Source of the DNA: Cladocopium goreaui
Lineage: Eukaryota > Sar > Dinophyceae > Suessiales > Symbiodiniaceae
NCBI GenBank assembly: GCA_947184155.2
Contig: CAMXCT020000443.1
Span: 1-64,000 of the forward strand
Reading direction: 5' to 3'
DNA: 64,000 nt
This document shows positions 57,901 to 64,000 of the stretch, in pieces. How positions within the stretch are numbered: the first letter of the stretch is position 1; each line of letters opens with the position of its first letter. Position numbers and translations under genes: made by a program. The notes beneath the pieces are model-generated. The model saw nothing but the letters and a program-made list of their open reading frames with translations. It had not been told where the DNA came from and made no database searches.

Positions 57901-60463
57901 CCAAGAGGCATCCTCAGCTATGTGGCTTGGCTCTCCAACACCTGTGGATGCGCTGCACCATCATGCCGAGCCCCCTGTGTTTGCCTTTTATGAGGTTGCT
58001 TTCGTAGATGACTTAGCAGTGCTCATGCGAGCCGCGGACATTGAGCAGCTCCTTGACTTTGCCGCACAGGCCCTGCAGGCCGTGCATAATGCAGCAGGAA
58101 GAAGGGGATTATCCCTCAACATGCAAGCCGGCAAGACTGAGCTCATTTGTGCTCTCGTCGGCCCTGGAGCCCGGAAGGCCAAAATTCAGTTGGCGAGCCA
58201 GCAAAACTTGCATCCGGTCACATTGGGTGGCAAGCTTCATCACCTTCGACTGGTCCATGCTTACAAGCATTTGGGCGGTTGGGTTCATGCTGACGCGCAA
58301 CCTCGCCACACAGTCAGGGAACGGTTGACTTCGGCACGCCAAGCATGGGGCCCTTTGGTCCGACCGTTTTTTCGCAAAACTTCGGTCCAATTGTCCACAA
58401 AGGTCATGGTTATTCAATCGCTGGTAGTTTCGAGGCTCACCTACAACATGCATGTGCTCACGAAGCTTTCACCTCGTGTTCTTCGAGAATGGGAAGCTGG
58501 CATGCGCTCCATGATTGCGCCTTTGGCCCGGCCCTTCTTGCTGGGACTCCCGCCATTTCAGTTCACGACCACTACCTTGTGTGGATTGATCGGAGTATTA
58601 GCGCCGACTGACCAGTTGCATGTGAATAGATTGCGCTACGTGAAACGATTGGTGCAACATTGTCCAGCGGTTCTTTGGAACCTTTTACATGCGTTGTCAG
58701 ATGCTCCTTACTCCTGGATCTCCTCCTTGCGTGAATCATTGGACTGGCTGCGGAAGCACTATGGCCCCGATCGTCTTCCTGGACCAGATGCACCCTTTGA
58801 GGACTGGTGGTCGCTTATTGCGTTAGCTGAGCGCTGGAATGGATTCGTCAAAAGGGCCGCACGAGCTTGCTTGTCCTTTAACAAAGCAGTCGCTCAACAA
58901 CTGGTTTGGGAGAAGAGCGTGGAAGCCCAATTATTGCGAGATGGTGCGCTTGCCCCTTTGGACCAAATGCCGGCTCTAGCGGAGCCCTGGGCGTGTGAGA
59001 AATGTGAGTTGGTTTTTGCTTCGAAGAAAGCCCTCGCAGTCCATGCGGCCAAAGTCCATCAATATCGTGCCCTTGTTCAACACTTTGCCATTGATGGCAC
59101 GTGTCCCTGCTGTTGCCGAATTTTTCACCAGCGGAGTCGCCTGATGGCTCATTTACGGACGATGCATTCTTGCATGGAGCAGCTTCGCGCTTGCTTTCCT
59201 CCGTTGCCGGAAGTGCTGATTCGAGAGTTGAATGACTTGGATGCTGCTCACACTCGTGAGATGAAAGCCCATGGTTGGTTTGGCACCAGAGCTCTTCAAC
59301 CTGCGCTACGAGGATTTGGCCCTTCTTTGCCTGCACCAGGGTCACCGGAAGCGGCATTGATGCTCAGCAAGTGGACCCTTCGCCGACCTCCTGATCAAGA
59401 GCCTATGTTTGAAGCTTTAGCTGGACATTGCGACGCTCCGGCAGGCGGGACTAATAACCCTGAGGTCACTGAAGCAGAGTCGTGTGACTCCATCCGCTTC
59501 GTTGTTCAAGCCACGGGCAACATTGGAGGCAAGGATGGTCGTTACGAAATGGGAGGCCTTGCTCGTCTTCATGCAGCACTGCATATTCGCACTTTGTGCT
59601 TCATCCACTTTTTCAGCGGATATAGGCGAGAGCAAGATCTCCAAACCTGCATCGAAGGTCATTGGGTTCAAGGCATCACCCAGCTCTTCTGCGTGTCGGT
59701 CGACTACTGCCTGCAGAATGCCAATGGAGACCTCACTTCAGAGGTCAACCAGAAATGGTGGACTGACCGCATCTGCAGTGGGGCTATCTGCGGCGTTGGA
59801 GGCGGCCCGCCATGCGAGACGTACAGTGCTGCTCGTCTACTACCTGACGGCCCACCACCGCTACGTTCCCATGACCATATTTCTGGCCTGCCATGGAACT
59901 CACCCAAAGGTTGGAAGCAGACGGAGCTAGGGAGCATTCTTATGAGGTTCATTTTGCAGATGCTCATGCTCGTCGCCAGGATTGGAGGGTGCGCCTTCTT
60001 GGAACACCCCGCCTTCCCGACCTGGGCGATCAAACATCGACCGTCTTCCATTTGGTCGACAAAGGTGGTGAGGCTTTTGCGCAGATTGGCTTGCACCGAG
60101 ATCCTGACGCTGGACCAGTGCATCTATGGATGCCCTGCGCGAAAACCTACAACCCTTATGCTGGTGCGCATGCCTGGAATGGTGGCACGGACTCGTGCAT
60201 TGGGAAGAGGTGGCCGCTGCCCTCATGCATGTGGATGGCATCAAGCATTGGCAGGGCGCAATGAGCAGGGTGCCTTTCATACTTCGGTAGCGAAAATCTA
60301 TCCACCGCAATTGAATGCGGCGTTGGCGCAAAGCGTCGCAGATTTTGTGCTTGACCTCACAAGCACCGGACAAAGGGTTGAGCCCTTGCCCGAGGATTTT
60401 TGGCTGTTGCAGTCCTTCGACTACGTCGACCGCACACAGGTGCAACCCGACCATTACGGGTAG
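51947..60463 (+). CDS. Retrotransposon ORF2: RNase H - APE endonuclease - reverse transcriptase - C2H2 fingers - C5-MTase-like
   Basis: 2,838 residues from the first in-frame AUG after ORF1; the frame is also open back to an ATG at 50,549. Residues 1-1000: no recognised fold. About 1010-1165: RNase H, with YVDGS (D1016), AAELTA and HSAHPWNDLADSVAR. About 1230-1500: APE/EEP endonuclease, with SANVLA, GLQES (E near 1277), FVDANA, RRDY and the catalytic EDH. About 1720-2115: reverse transcriptase, with GKAPGPDGLP, FVDFKSAF, GTRPGDP, AFVDDL (near 2021) and NMQAGKTE. About 2347-2408: two zinc fingers (CEKC...H.....H; CPCCC...H....H). About 2550-2838: HFFSGYRREQDLQ, GGGPPCETYSAAR, GGCAFLEHP and LDQCIYGCPARKPTT, in the order of C5-cytosine methyltransferase motifs I, IV, VI and VIII. 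RNase H upstream of the endonuclease and the methyltransferase-like tail are both unusual. Whether the tail is catalytic is unknown. Confidence 0.85.
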   Translation: MSTWAARFEGLQAAFDLGLPTTASFTPSPQRCGKRSGPKKVSFSTTIRLQFCAAESLLSASMDLSEEAFNHWPAKPWSLRQRSISTSIQPHPHDALSVEMRGNALFHDSDEGSFVQAPPIKRLRNEHQVPDWQAFGRQGDHSDDDPDDGSSEHSTSSEADHSSQRSTSHEPQEDAISYNDGVVRTVLLYWRENPAIHAQISSIHAEGQLAEIAEHIGIPRHELVQVYRVNVDLPHIPTHITPLIVHHLNDFVPGEAVALCLVDVEIHGNRHEVHYASFPAVDRRVVIMPQRLTRRLILEFSLTLPYCQRVQHRCLVMFNDKPLPLQDDTPFWVSHGDYIVIRVPPDEACADTTSYLMADALREARRSLLDSPLATPQDGYSPSLVPSEEIRHEFGRADDEDAALIQTSLPMTLPLTDISAKILNVNDADLPLDSVACISTGTADTQIERAPPDSPLQRRLSWTEEFLRAMGALQTAQEDMPEFPAEQNVPMAELPSWVQELWPIWRQSARPGPGAVEYIAKVETWYADHSRVQHCLSSRIVVLGADPTSWVTSILAEWRDLVLPDFDIQITAVLPMTDDQAPSICAQLLLIQRPDRFSRSIIVTVSDTAVQRGLPQSCAIVAGDHVRLHSVLLMTGLLYHCPPEVLTNRCRLYYGTRELRGEAYIPAAHGDVFNLIIQRDVTVDIHTLIGLPDPHLRQRLAALLEQGIHYLHVQDGERPDLPAVLAPDWFSLLEQVFDAHAASELLEEGPVLYIHTWFLDAMTTNRCPVSRPARLLQDRRTWRSALIAVWQDQNPTHQPIDFAFVDPAPPRLPWMSPTAHLLLTQRADPVHASVLVSAINHQADDPVMIQAMHYLPQRVSGADVIDAHMAQTLSGPCRVRRGPHVFPAIQAVQIGNGDSLEIDLPPSATVQASADTDALNLLQRQAAITRRKVHPVLLSLDAVIPPNQDADLTKIRPPEVLFSEEDDWHNRLCDMELHFAPLPENLDLRATTLHALQDPASYIESSFAGRLALYVDGSARGHAAAWSVIAVEYDGQGLPTLLGALSGQVELNHSSTQWIGATNADNVAAELTASIAAHLAAIALGHPAFTVIRPDLKLSAMLSTSTWSCHSHSDLAAIARWLGAWFAQGGGTCNEVRGHSAHPWNDLADSVARHALSVVTPVGAIDFDFCHQLLISGDIAWAWIGLQPPCYAQCLPPNGVSTSWLAQPSLRKVGAPPSSSVPSEGQWHQVQFTIASANVLAISSDLPAFPAESASSRAERLDQQWHQQQIAVIGLQESRRAAGRYATTHYHVFASGATQDGGAPHGGCELWLHKHLPFLSAPEHSLSFAQLRPAISCADSRRLVLHLHSPQFSCSFVVLHAPCRSQHTSLEEVATWWRQTTDLLDKAELAPMTWLFVDANAPLATGACENFGDHGSESTNEQGHLFEQFILTGRWFAPTTMSWCHIGPHATWTHPRGQRLRRDYVLCSAQAFQWCNSSWTDQAYDGGFAHEDHVPVCLQHSGWWYVEQSAAQHQWDRCAFLDPVTCDAFQQALATLPVPSWTVNINDHADHFQHGVMQLARQFFTKKSGERVRPRLSEPTLALIQLKRSFLDYARAQSCIQDEDVKTELRSLERIIRARVQADHRLFYDQLVHQLAQDGALHDFRSVYQLLSRLGGRPRHKSGKGRPLPLLKTEDGRVVTSFQDQQRLWLRQFAAVEGGVPVARQTLPTLMPAALGLPAERLDLTAIPTCEQLASKIRKMKRGKAPGPDGLPAEIFKAGALPMLHHVVAMTTKTAIHAREPNSWRGGRLIPLHKGKTARSDPTGYRSIFVSNFVTKLYHSVLRDHLVDVWHHALSHLQFGGRKGCSSDTPHLLVQQHFEYAHARKLPSAALFVDFKSAFYTVIRQGLFSDSLDETTFMVAMHRLGVAPQDLVELLSTAAQDEATKGLSSHVQALLTDLFRGTYFELDGLSEVALTSRGTRPGDPVGDILFNLVMAIVLKDITFSLQEASSAMWLGSPTPVDALHHHAEPPVFAFYEVAFVDDLAVLMRAADIEQLLDFAAQALQAVHNAAGRRGLSLNMQAGKTELICALVGPGARKAKIQLASQQNLHPVTLGGKLHHLRLVHAYKHLGGWVHADAQPRHTVRERLTSARQAWGPLVRPFFRKTSVQLSTKVMVIQSLVVSRLTYNMHVLTKLSPRVLREWEAGMRSMIAPLARPFLLGLPPFQFTTTTLCGLIGVLAPTDQLHVNRLRYVKRLVQHCPAVLWNLLHALSDAPYSWISSLRESLDWLRKHYGPDRLPGPDAPFEDWWSLIALAERWNGFVKRAARACLSFNKAVAQQLVWEKSVEAQLLRDGALAPLDQMPALAEPWACEKCELVFASKKALAVHAAKVHQYRALVQHFAIDGTCPCCCRIFHQRSRLMAHLRTMHSCMEQLRACFPPLPEVLIRELNDLDAAHTREMKAHGWFGTRALQPALRGFGPSLPAPGSPEAALMLSKWTLRRPPDQEPMFEALAGHCDAPAGGTNNPEVTEAESCDSIRFVVQATGNIGGKDGRYEMGGLARLHAALHIRTLCFIHFFSGYRREQDLQTCIEGHWVQGITQLFCVSVDYCLQNANGDLTSEVNQKWWTDRICSGAICGVGGGPPCETYSAARLLPDGPPPLRSHDHISGLPWNSPKGWKQTELGSILMRFILQMLMLVARIGGCAFLEHPAFPTWAIKHRPSSIWSTKVVRLLRRLACTEILTLDQCIYGCPARKPTTLMLVRMPGMVARTRALGRGGRCPHACGWHQALAGRNEQGAFHTSVAKIYPPQLNAALAQSVADFVLDLTSTGQRVEPLPEDFWLLQSFDYVDRTQVQPDHYG

Positions 60464-60544
60464 GTCGCAGTACAGGAAGTTTCCAGGCGTACTGAATCCA
60501 CTAAGGAAAAGAAGAGACTTGCTGCAGGTCACAGAACACTTCAG

Positions 60545-61438
60545 TTGATTGGGAACCTGGGGTGGCCGTTTGAGAGGTTTTTGCGTGCGGCACAATCTCA
60601 TGCTTTATCTAAATGCACCTATGGTTGGCTTGCTCGTTTGCCTACCTCCACGTCCAGCTGGAAATGCTGGGCTCAGGTGCGAAGAGCTCAGAGGGTTCAC
60701 CAACAGGCTAACAAATATCTCCGGGCCATTATTTTTGGGGGGAATTGCCATCTTGACATGTTGGTTGCTTCTAACCTCATCAGAGTTGTTGCTCGTCTTT
60801 TACAGAGACGGTGTGTCCGATGGGCAGATCGATCCACTGGCGGCAGTCCAGTGGCCACTCTGCACAAATGGTTCAGTTTGCATGGGTTTTCGGCCGCACG
60901 GCCTTGGACCTGGATTTCTGACCATGTATCTTTTAAGGTCGATCTTCAAAGAATGCCGATTAAGAATGCTCAGCATGCTGCTCGCCAAGGGTGGCGTTGG
61001 CACCTTTGGCAAAAATTCCTGAATTGTGGTCGCCATGAGTGCGACGAAGTGCGCCCGCTTTCTCTTCAGCAGTTTGTTGATATTGACTTTAAGAAAGTGA
61101 GACAGTCCGCGATTGATCACACTTTTCGTGCTGTGTGCACGGGAGCGATGCTTTCCCCAGCTGCTATGCAGCACAGAGATGAGGTCCCTATTAACTGTCC
61201 GTGGTGCGAGAATCTTGGACACTGGAATCACGTGGTGTGGTTGTGTGACAACCGCCCGGTTAAACTTCCCTTCCCTGATTCTCCTGTTAAAGCCAGGTTT
61301 GGATGGGGAGCCTCACCTGAACAGGTGAACTGGATCACTCAGGCTGCTGCTGCTATTTGGAACACCCGTCATGCTGCTGCTGCGGCAAACTCTGCGGCTG
61401 GCTCTGCGGCTGGCGCTGCAGCCGAGGCTGCTGAATAG
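60545..61438 (+). pseudogene. 5'-truncated fragment of a second non-LTR retrotransposon (post-RT region)
   Basis: The open frame 60,545-61,438 has homology-like content from about 60,590: ALSKCTYGWLARLP, LRAIIFGG, WTWISDH, WRWHLWQKFL, GAMLSPAAM, and a terminal knuckle CPWCENLGHWNHVVWLC. This pattern (thumb-adjacent KCTYGW, then C-x2-C...H...C) belongs, from recall of dinoflagellate elements, to the region after reverse transcriptase in another LINE family. It is not similar to the post-RT part of the neighbouring ORF2. No reverse transcriptase remains. The end is an Ala-rich GCT/GCG tract (61,370-61,435) that may be the element's 3' microsatellite tail. Confidence 0.65.
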
Positions 61439-61582
61439 CCTTCACCTTGGCGCGTGAGCGCCTTTCATGCAGCGGTCGTGAGTCTCCGGCGCGGCTTCTG
61501 TTCAAAGACCTTCTTCTGCACCGAGCAATGACTGCAGTAATCTGAAAGGAAAAAAAGTTCATAATATCTCCCACACTCTCAC

Positions 61583-61704
61583 CATATCGCCTCCAATTCT
61601 TTAAACATCTCCAGGGGCAGTGAGAAACTGCCGCTGCCCGTACTGACGCCAGCGAGTTCCTGCGCGACGTCCGGCACCTTGCCGTTGCGGTCGCGGTTCT
61701 TATC
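61583..61704 (-). CDS. Exon with DKNRDRNGKV (weakly EF-hand-like)
   Basis: 122-nt minus-strand exon from ATCCAAG| to a strong donor GATATG|GTGAGA. The frame reads DKNRDRNGKVPDVAQEL, GVSTGSGSFSLPLEMFKELEAI and leaves two bases. The Asp/Asn-rich stretch with Gly and a following hydrophobic residue is reminiscent of an EF-hand loop, but the position-12 Glu is not in register, so calcium binding is not claimed. Adjoining exons were not found. The next exons would lie beyond the retrotransposon or upstream of 61.7 kb. Confidence 0.4.
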
Positions 61705-62411
61705 CTTGGATGACCAGTGGTGAGATTGTGGGATCTATACACTGCATACTCTGTATATCCAATTTATATGAGATATTTTGATATATGGCTTTGTCAGATA
61801 TGATAGGGTACCTCTAAATCCATTGGTTAATCATCATTTTCCCTGTTGAAAGTGTCATTTTGTGGGATATACATGGATATAAACGATATAAACTATTTTC
61901 AGGCAGACTCATCTATGATATATTATGATCTATTACAATATAATAAGATATATTACTATATATCGAGGATATATCATGATATACCATCACTCCAATATAG
62001 AGAATCTGGCTGAATGGGCTTGGAATGGTGATTTCTCAGGGTGGAACTGCGAATTGGGAGACGTAACTGATTGAACCAACAGTGATATAGTGCTTTGGGG
62101 TTGTCCCAAAAAAAAAGTTGGGCAAACACGGGAAAAACCAATAAATCCAGCCGTTTCAAACTTCATCTTCCTCATCAACATGGCAATTTTTGAGATATCC
62201 TCCGCTTTGAGACATCCCCATATCTGGATGTCAATTGCAGAACAGAGAGATGTAGCAAACCTTCAAAATTTAGAGATTTCACTGATTTCACCAATGAAGA
62301 TGTTAGGCCGAAGTGAGCAAGCAAATTATGGGCAAACTTTACCAGACTTTATGATTTTTTCATGAATCATGAAATATCAATGGGATTTCTGTAGAATTTT
62401 CATGACTCCAG
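61705..62411. other. AT-rich spacer, no feature
   Basis: TA-rich with several ATATATTAT-type stretches around 61,910-61,985. No exon or repeat could be supported. Confidence 0.4.
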
Positions 62412-62491
62412 TGGATGGATCAGCCACCGCCGAAAGCTCCGTGACATTGCGCTGGCCATGGCCATTGGGCCATGGAATCCCCAAGTTCAAG
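62412..62491 (+). CDS. Candidate fibronectin type III-like exon
   Basis: 80-nt plus-strand stretch between GACTCCAG| and TTCAAG|GTGACT. The frame continuous with the upstream bases reads VDGSATAESSVTLRW, then PWPLGHGIPKFK. The pattern SVTLRW-x-x-P-x4-G-x-P-I-x-x-F/Y matches strands B-C of FN3 domains. Opposite strand to both neighbours, so it would belong to a separate gene. A continuation near 62,570-62,650 was not resolved. Confidence 0.35.
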
Positions 62492-63033
62492 GTGACTTAC
62501 CAGAAAAATCATGAAAAATCAGAGATGGACGACTCTGAATTTTACCATCAGAAAATTCATTTGATGGCCAGGGTGCATCATTTGCATCGCTGGGCGTCCT
62601 TGGTTCCAAGTTGCAAGGAGGCCCTCAAAGTTGGCAACTTGGCTTGGACTGTTGGGTTGATTATGGGGATAAAACATGATACAACTATAGTCTAGAATAA
62701 TACATAATAATCCATAATGATCTATAATAATCTATAATGATCTATGTGAAGATTGCGGTGCAAGGCCCACGAAGTCCCCACCTATCCAAGTGCCTCAACG
62801 GGCTGCAGCACCTTTTCGAAAGGCGTTGCCAAACGTAGTCGCTATGGCGCAATCGTCCCGCCACTGTGATGTTAAACAGCCACGGGGATGGCAAATGACA
62901 TGTGAAAAGGCAAAGTGAGAAGGATGCGGATGCAAACTTGACACAGGGAAATGTTCTTTGTATAAGTCCTCTTCGGACTTCAGTGATCACTTCGGATCAG
63001 TGGCATACAAAAGACAGAAAAAGGAAAATGGCG
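62492..63033. other. Spacer, nothing convincing
   Basis: A short run of TAATAATC-like repeats at 62,695-62,745. Otherwise there are no repeats and no supportable exon. Confidence 0.35.
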
Positions 63034-64000
63034 TCACACGCCAGAACTGCTCATAGCTCGCGCTTGCGATGCCAGTCGGGCCTCTTCATCTGGAACTCCG
63101 GCAGCGCGAAGGCGAGCTTCATCATCCAGAATCGCTGAAGCTTCGGCCAGCACTTCGGGATCTTCATCAGCAAGCCCATTCGCCATGAAGTTGTCCATGT
63201 CTTGGGCCAGCGTGGTGTTGTTCATGTCATGGATATATGGGGTCACATAGAAGCTTGCGCAGTTGTCGCAGGCATGCAACTCAATGACTGCACTGCGGTA
63301 GAGCTGATAGCATTGATCGTCCAGATGCCACACGCGTCCACGAGGCGCATGATAGATGGGCCGGCCAACCGTGCATCTGTTATGCACATGATTGTGGATT
63401 TCAGCTCGGGCACGGCCTACAACATCTTTTGCTTCGTTGAAGATGGCTCTCAAGCGACCAATCTGTCGAATGTAACCCATTTTGTGCCGGTTCATCTGGC
63501 GGCACTGTTGATCCTTCTGCCAGAAACTGGCTTCAAGGCTCTTGAGCTGTTGCTGCAAATGTCGGATTTCTCGATCTGCAATGATCGGTCCACCAGGAAC
63601 AGTCAGCTGCTGGACCTGTCGGGTCAGCTCCTCGATCTGGTCCTGCAGGGCGATGTTCTCCACCACTTTCTCATCCAAGCGGGCAGACAGGCGATCGCTT
63701 CGGATGTGCCTTTGTCTCAAAACGTGATTTCTTCCAATCCACCATCCATGTACCCATCCGGTGAGGTAAGTACCCACCACAAAGACCACCAAGGTCAGCA
63801 CCACGACGGCATCCCAGAAGTAGTCCCAGTAGGAAGCCTTCGGCTCCTGGATGACGTCGATGTAGGGACAGGTGTCAGGTGTGATTGGATCGCTCAGGGG
63901 AGCAGCGGCAGCACCAAGTGGTTGCAGAAGTCCAAGCATGAGAATGCAAAGGGCAAAGCGCAGCAATGCTCGAAGAGAAAGGATCGTCCATACGCCCTCA
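63034..64000 (-). CDS. Membrane-anchored coiled-coil protein with H-x4-C...C-x2-C motif (5' end outside window)
   Basis: Single uninterrupted frame from the window edge to TGA at 63,034, at least 321 codons. No ATG precedes MLGLLQPLG, so the start is either that Met or beyond 64,000. A hydrophobic leader (LCILMLGLLQPLGAAAAP) looks like a signal peptide. A transmembrane segment (VVVLTLVVFVVGTYL) follows, then heptad-like helices (ENIALQDQIEELTRQVQQL; REIRHLQQQLKSLEASF). Then comes HAPRGRVWHLDDQCYQLY with HACDNC, a possible zinc site (H-x4-C, then C-x2-C). The tail is acidic and alanine-rich. Similar H-x4-C...CxxC segments are common in dinoflagellate hypothetical proteins, by recall. Intronless structure and nearby retroelements raise the option of a retrogene or element-encoded protein. 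Function unknown. Confidence 0.65.
   Translation of the reverse strand, partial: EGVWTILSLRALLRFALCILMLGLLQPLGAAAAPLSDPITPDTCPYIDVIQEPKASYWDYFWDAVVVLTLVVFVVGTYLTGWVHGWWIGRNHVLRQRHIRSDRLSARLDEKVVENIALQDQIEELTRQVQQLTVPGGPIIADREIRHLQQQLKSLEASFWQKDQQCRQMNRHKMGYIRQIGRLRAIFNEAKDVVGRARAEIHNHVHNRCTVGRPIYHAPRGRVWHLDDQCYQLYRSAVIELHACDNCASFYVTPYIHDMNNTTLAQDMDNFMANGLADEDPEVLAEASAILDDEARLRAAGVPDEEARLASQARAMSSSGV

Larger units (their letters stand above)
50610..60463 (+). mobile_element. Non-LTR (LINE-type) retrotransposon with ORF1 and a giant ORF2
   Basis: Two long ORFs on the plus strand encode a zinc-finger ORF1 and a 2.8-kilocodon ORF2 with endonuclease and reverse transcriptase, with no flanking long terminal repeats. 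All catalytic motifs read are present and neither ORF is interrupted, so the copy looks recent and potentially intact. The 5' boundary lies upstream of 50,610 and the 3' boundary is after 60,463; neither target-site duplication nor tail could be identified because another retrotransposon fragment starts within ~130 bp. Confidence 0.85.

Noticed and set aside
1-64000. Dinoflagellate spliced-leader relic, tRNA or rRNA genes
   Set aside because: Looked for by eye on both strands; no convincing match. A computed search would be needed to exclude diverged copies.

Overview
The window looks like nuclear DNA of a dinoflagellate, most likely a Symbiodiniaceae-type alga. This is inferred from low gene density, many very short exons, splice donors that are GC about as often as GT, acceptors almost always followed by G (AG|G), Thr-rich repeated exons, degenerate CCCTAAA telomere-type repeats, and a non-LTR retrotransposon of very unusual content. 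I saw no bacterial operons, tRNAs, rRNAs or CRISPR arrays. Spliced genes were reconstructed by hand from splice signals and reading phase. Exon coordinates are explicit, but no transcript supports them.

Layout. 1-5.3 kb: an AT-rich block, a cluster of ~80-86 bp repeats with an inverted segment, a duplicated ~150 bp unit, a minisatellite and a partial copy of repeat family A. 6.09-15.36 kb (minus): a complete 16-exon gene for a ~319-residue metallo-beta-lactamase-fold hydrolase. One intron hosts a full copy of family A flanked by an ~80-90 bp direct duplication, and another hosts a 1.9 kb ACAT-type satellite. 16.4-18.4 and 32.4-34.25 kb: two direct copies of repeat family B, a fixed succession of three different minisatellites. 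The second abuts a degenerate telomere-like array. 18.7-48.8 kb: mostly introns of one or more minus-strand multi-exon genes. Recognisable exons encode a LamG-type jelly-roll domain (19.5-22.3 kb), ten Thr/Ser-rich linker exons (23.4-28.5 kb) and a repeated C-G-A-x-C-L-F-D-F-D module. A 5'-truncated retrotransposon tail lies at 41.2-41.8 kb. 48.9-50.0 kb: family A again, inverted relative to the 12-14 kb copy.

50.6-60.46 kb: an apparently intact non-LTR retrotransposon. ORF1 carries a zinc finger. ORF2 (2,838 residues from its likely AUG) carries, in order, RNase H, an APE-like endonuclease, reverse transcriptase, C2H2 fingers and a C-terminal domain resembling a C5-cytosine methyltransferase. 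A 5'-truncated fragment of a second retrotransposon family follows directly. 61.5-64 kb: a minus-strand exon, a plus-strand fibronectin-III-like exon, and a minus-strand membrane/coiled-coil protein gene that runs off the window end.

How it fits together: the host genes are ordinary in function as far as they can be read, and most of the length is introns swollen by satellites and mobile DNA. The most novel item is the retrotransposon, whose 3'-terminal methyltransferase-like domain is independently confirmed as an element component by the truncated relative at 41 kb.
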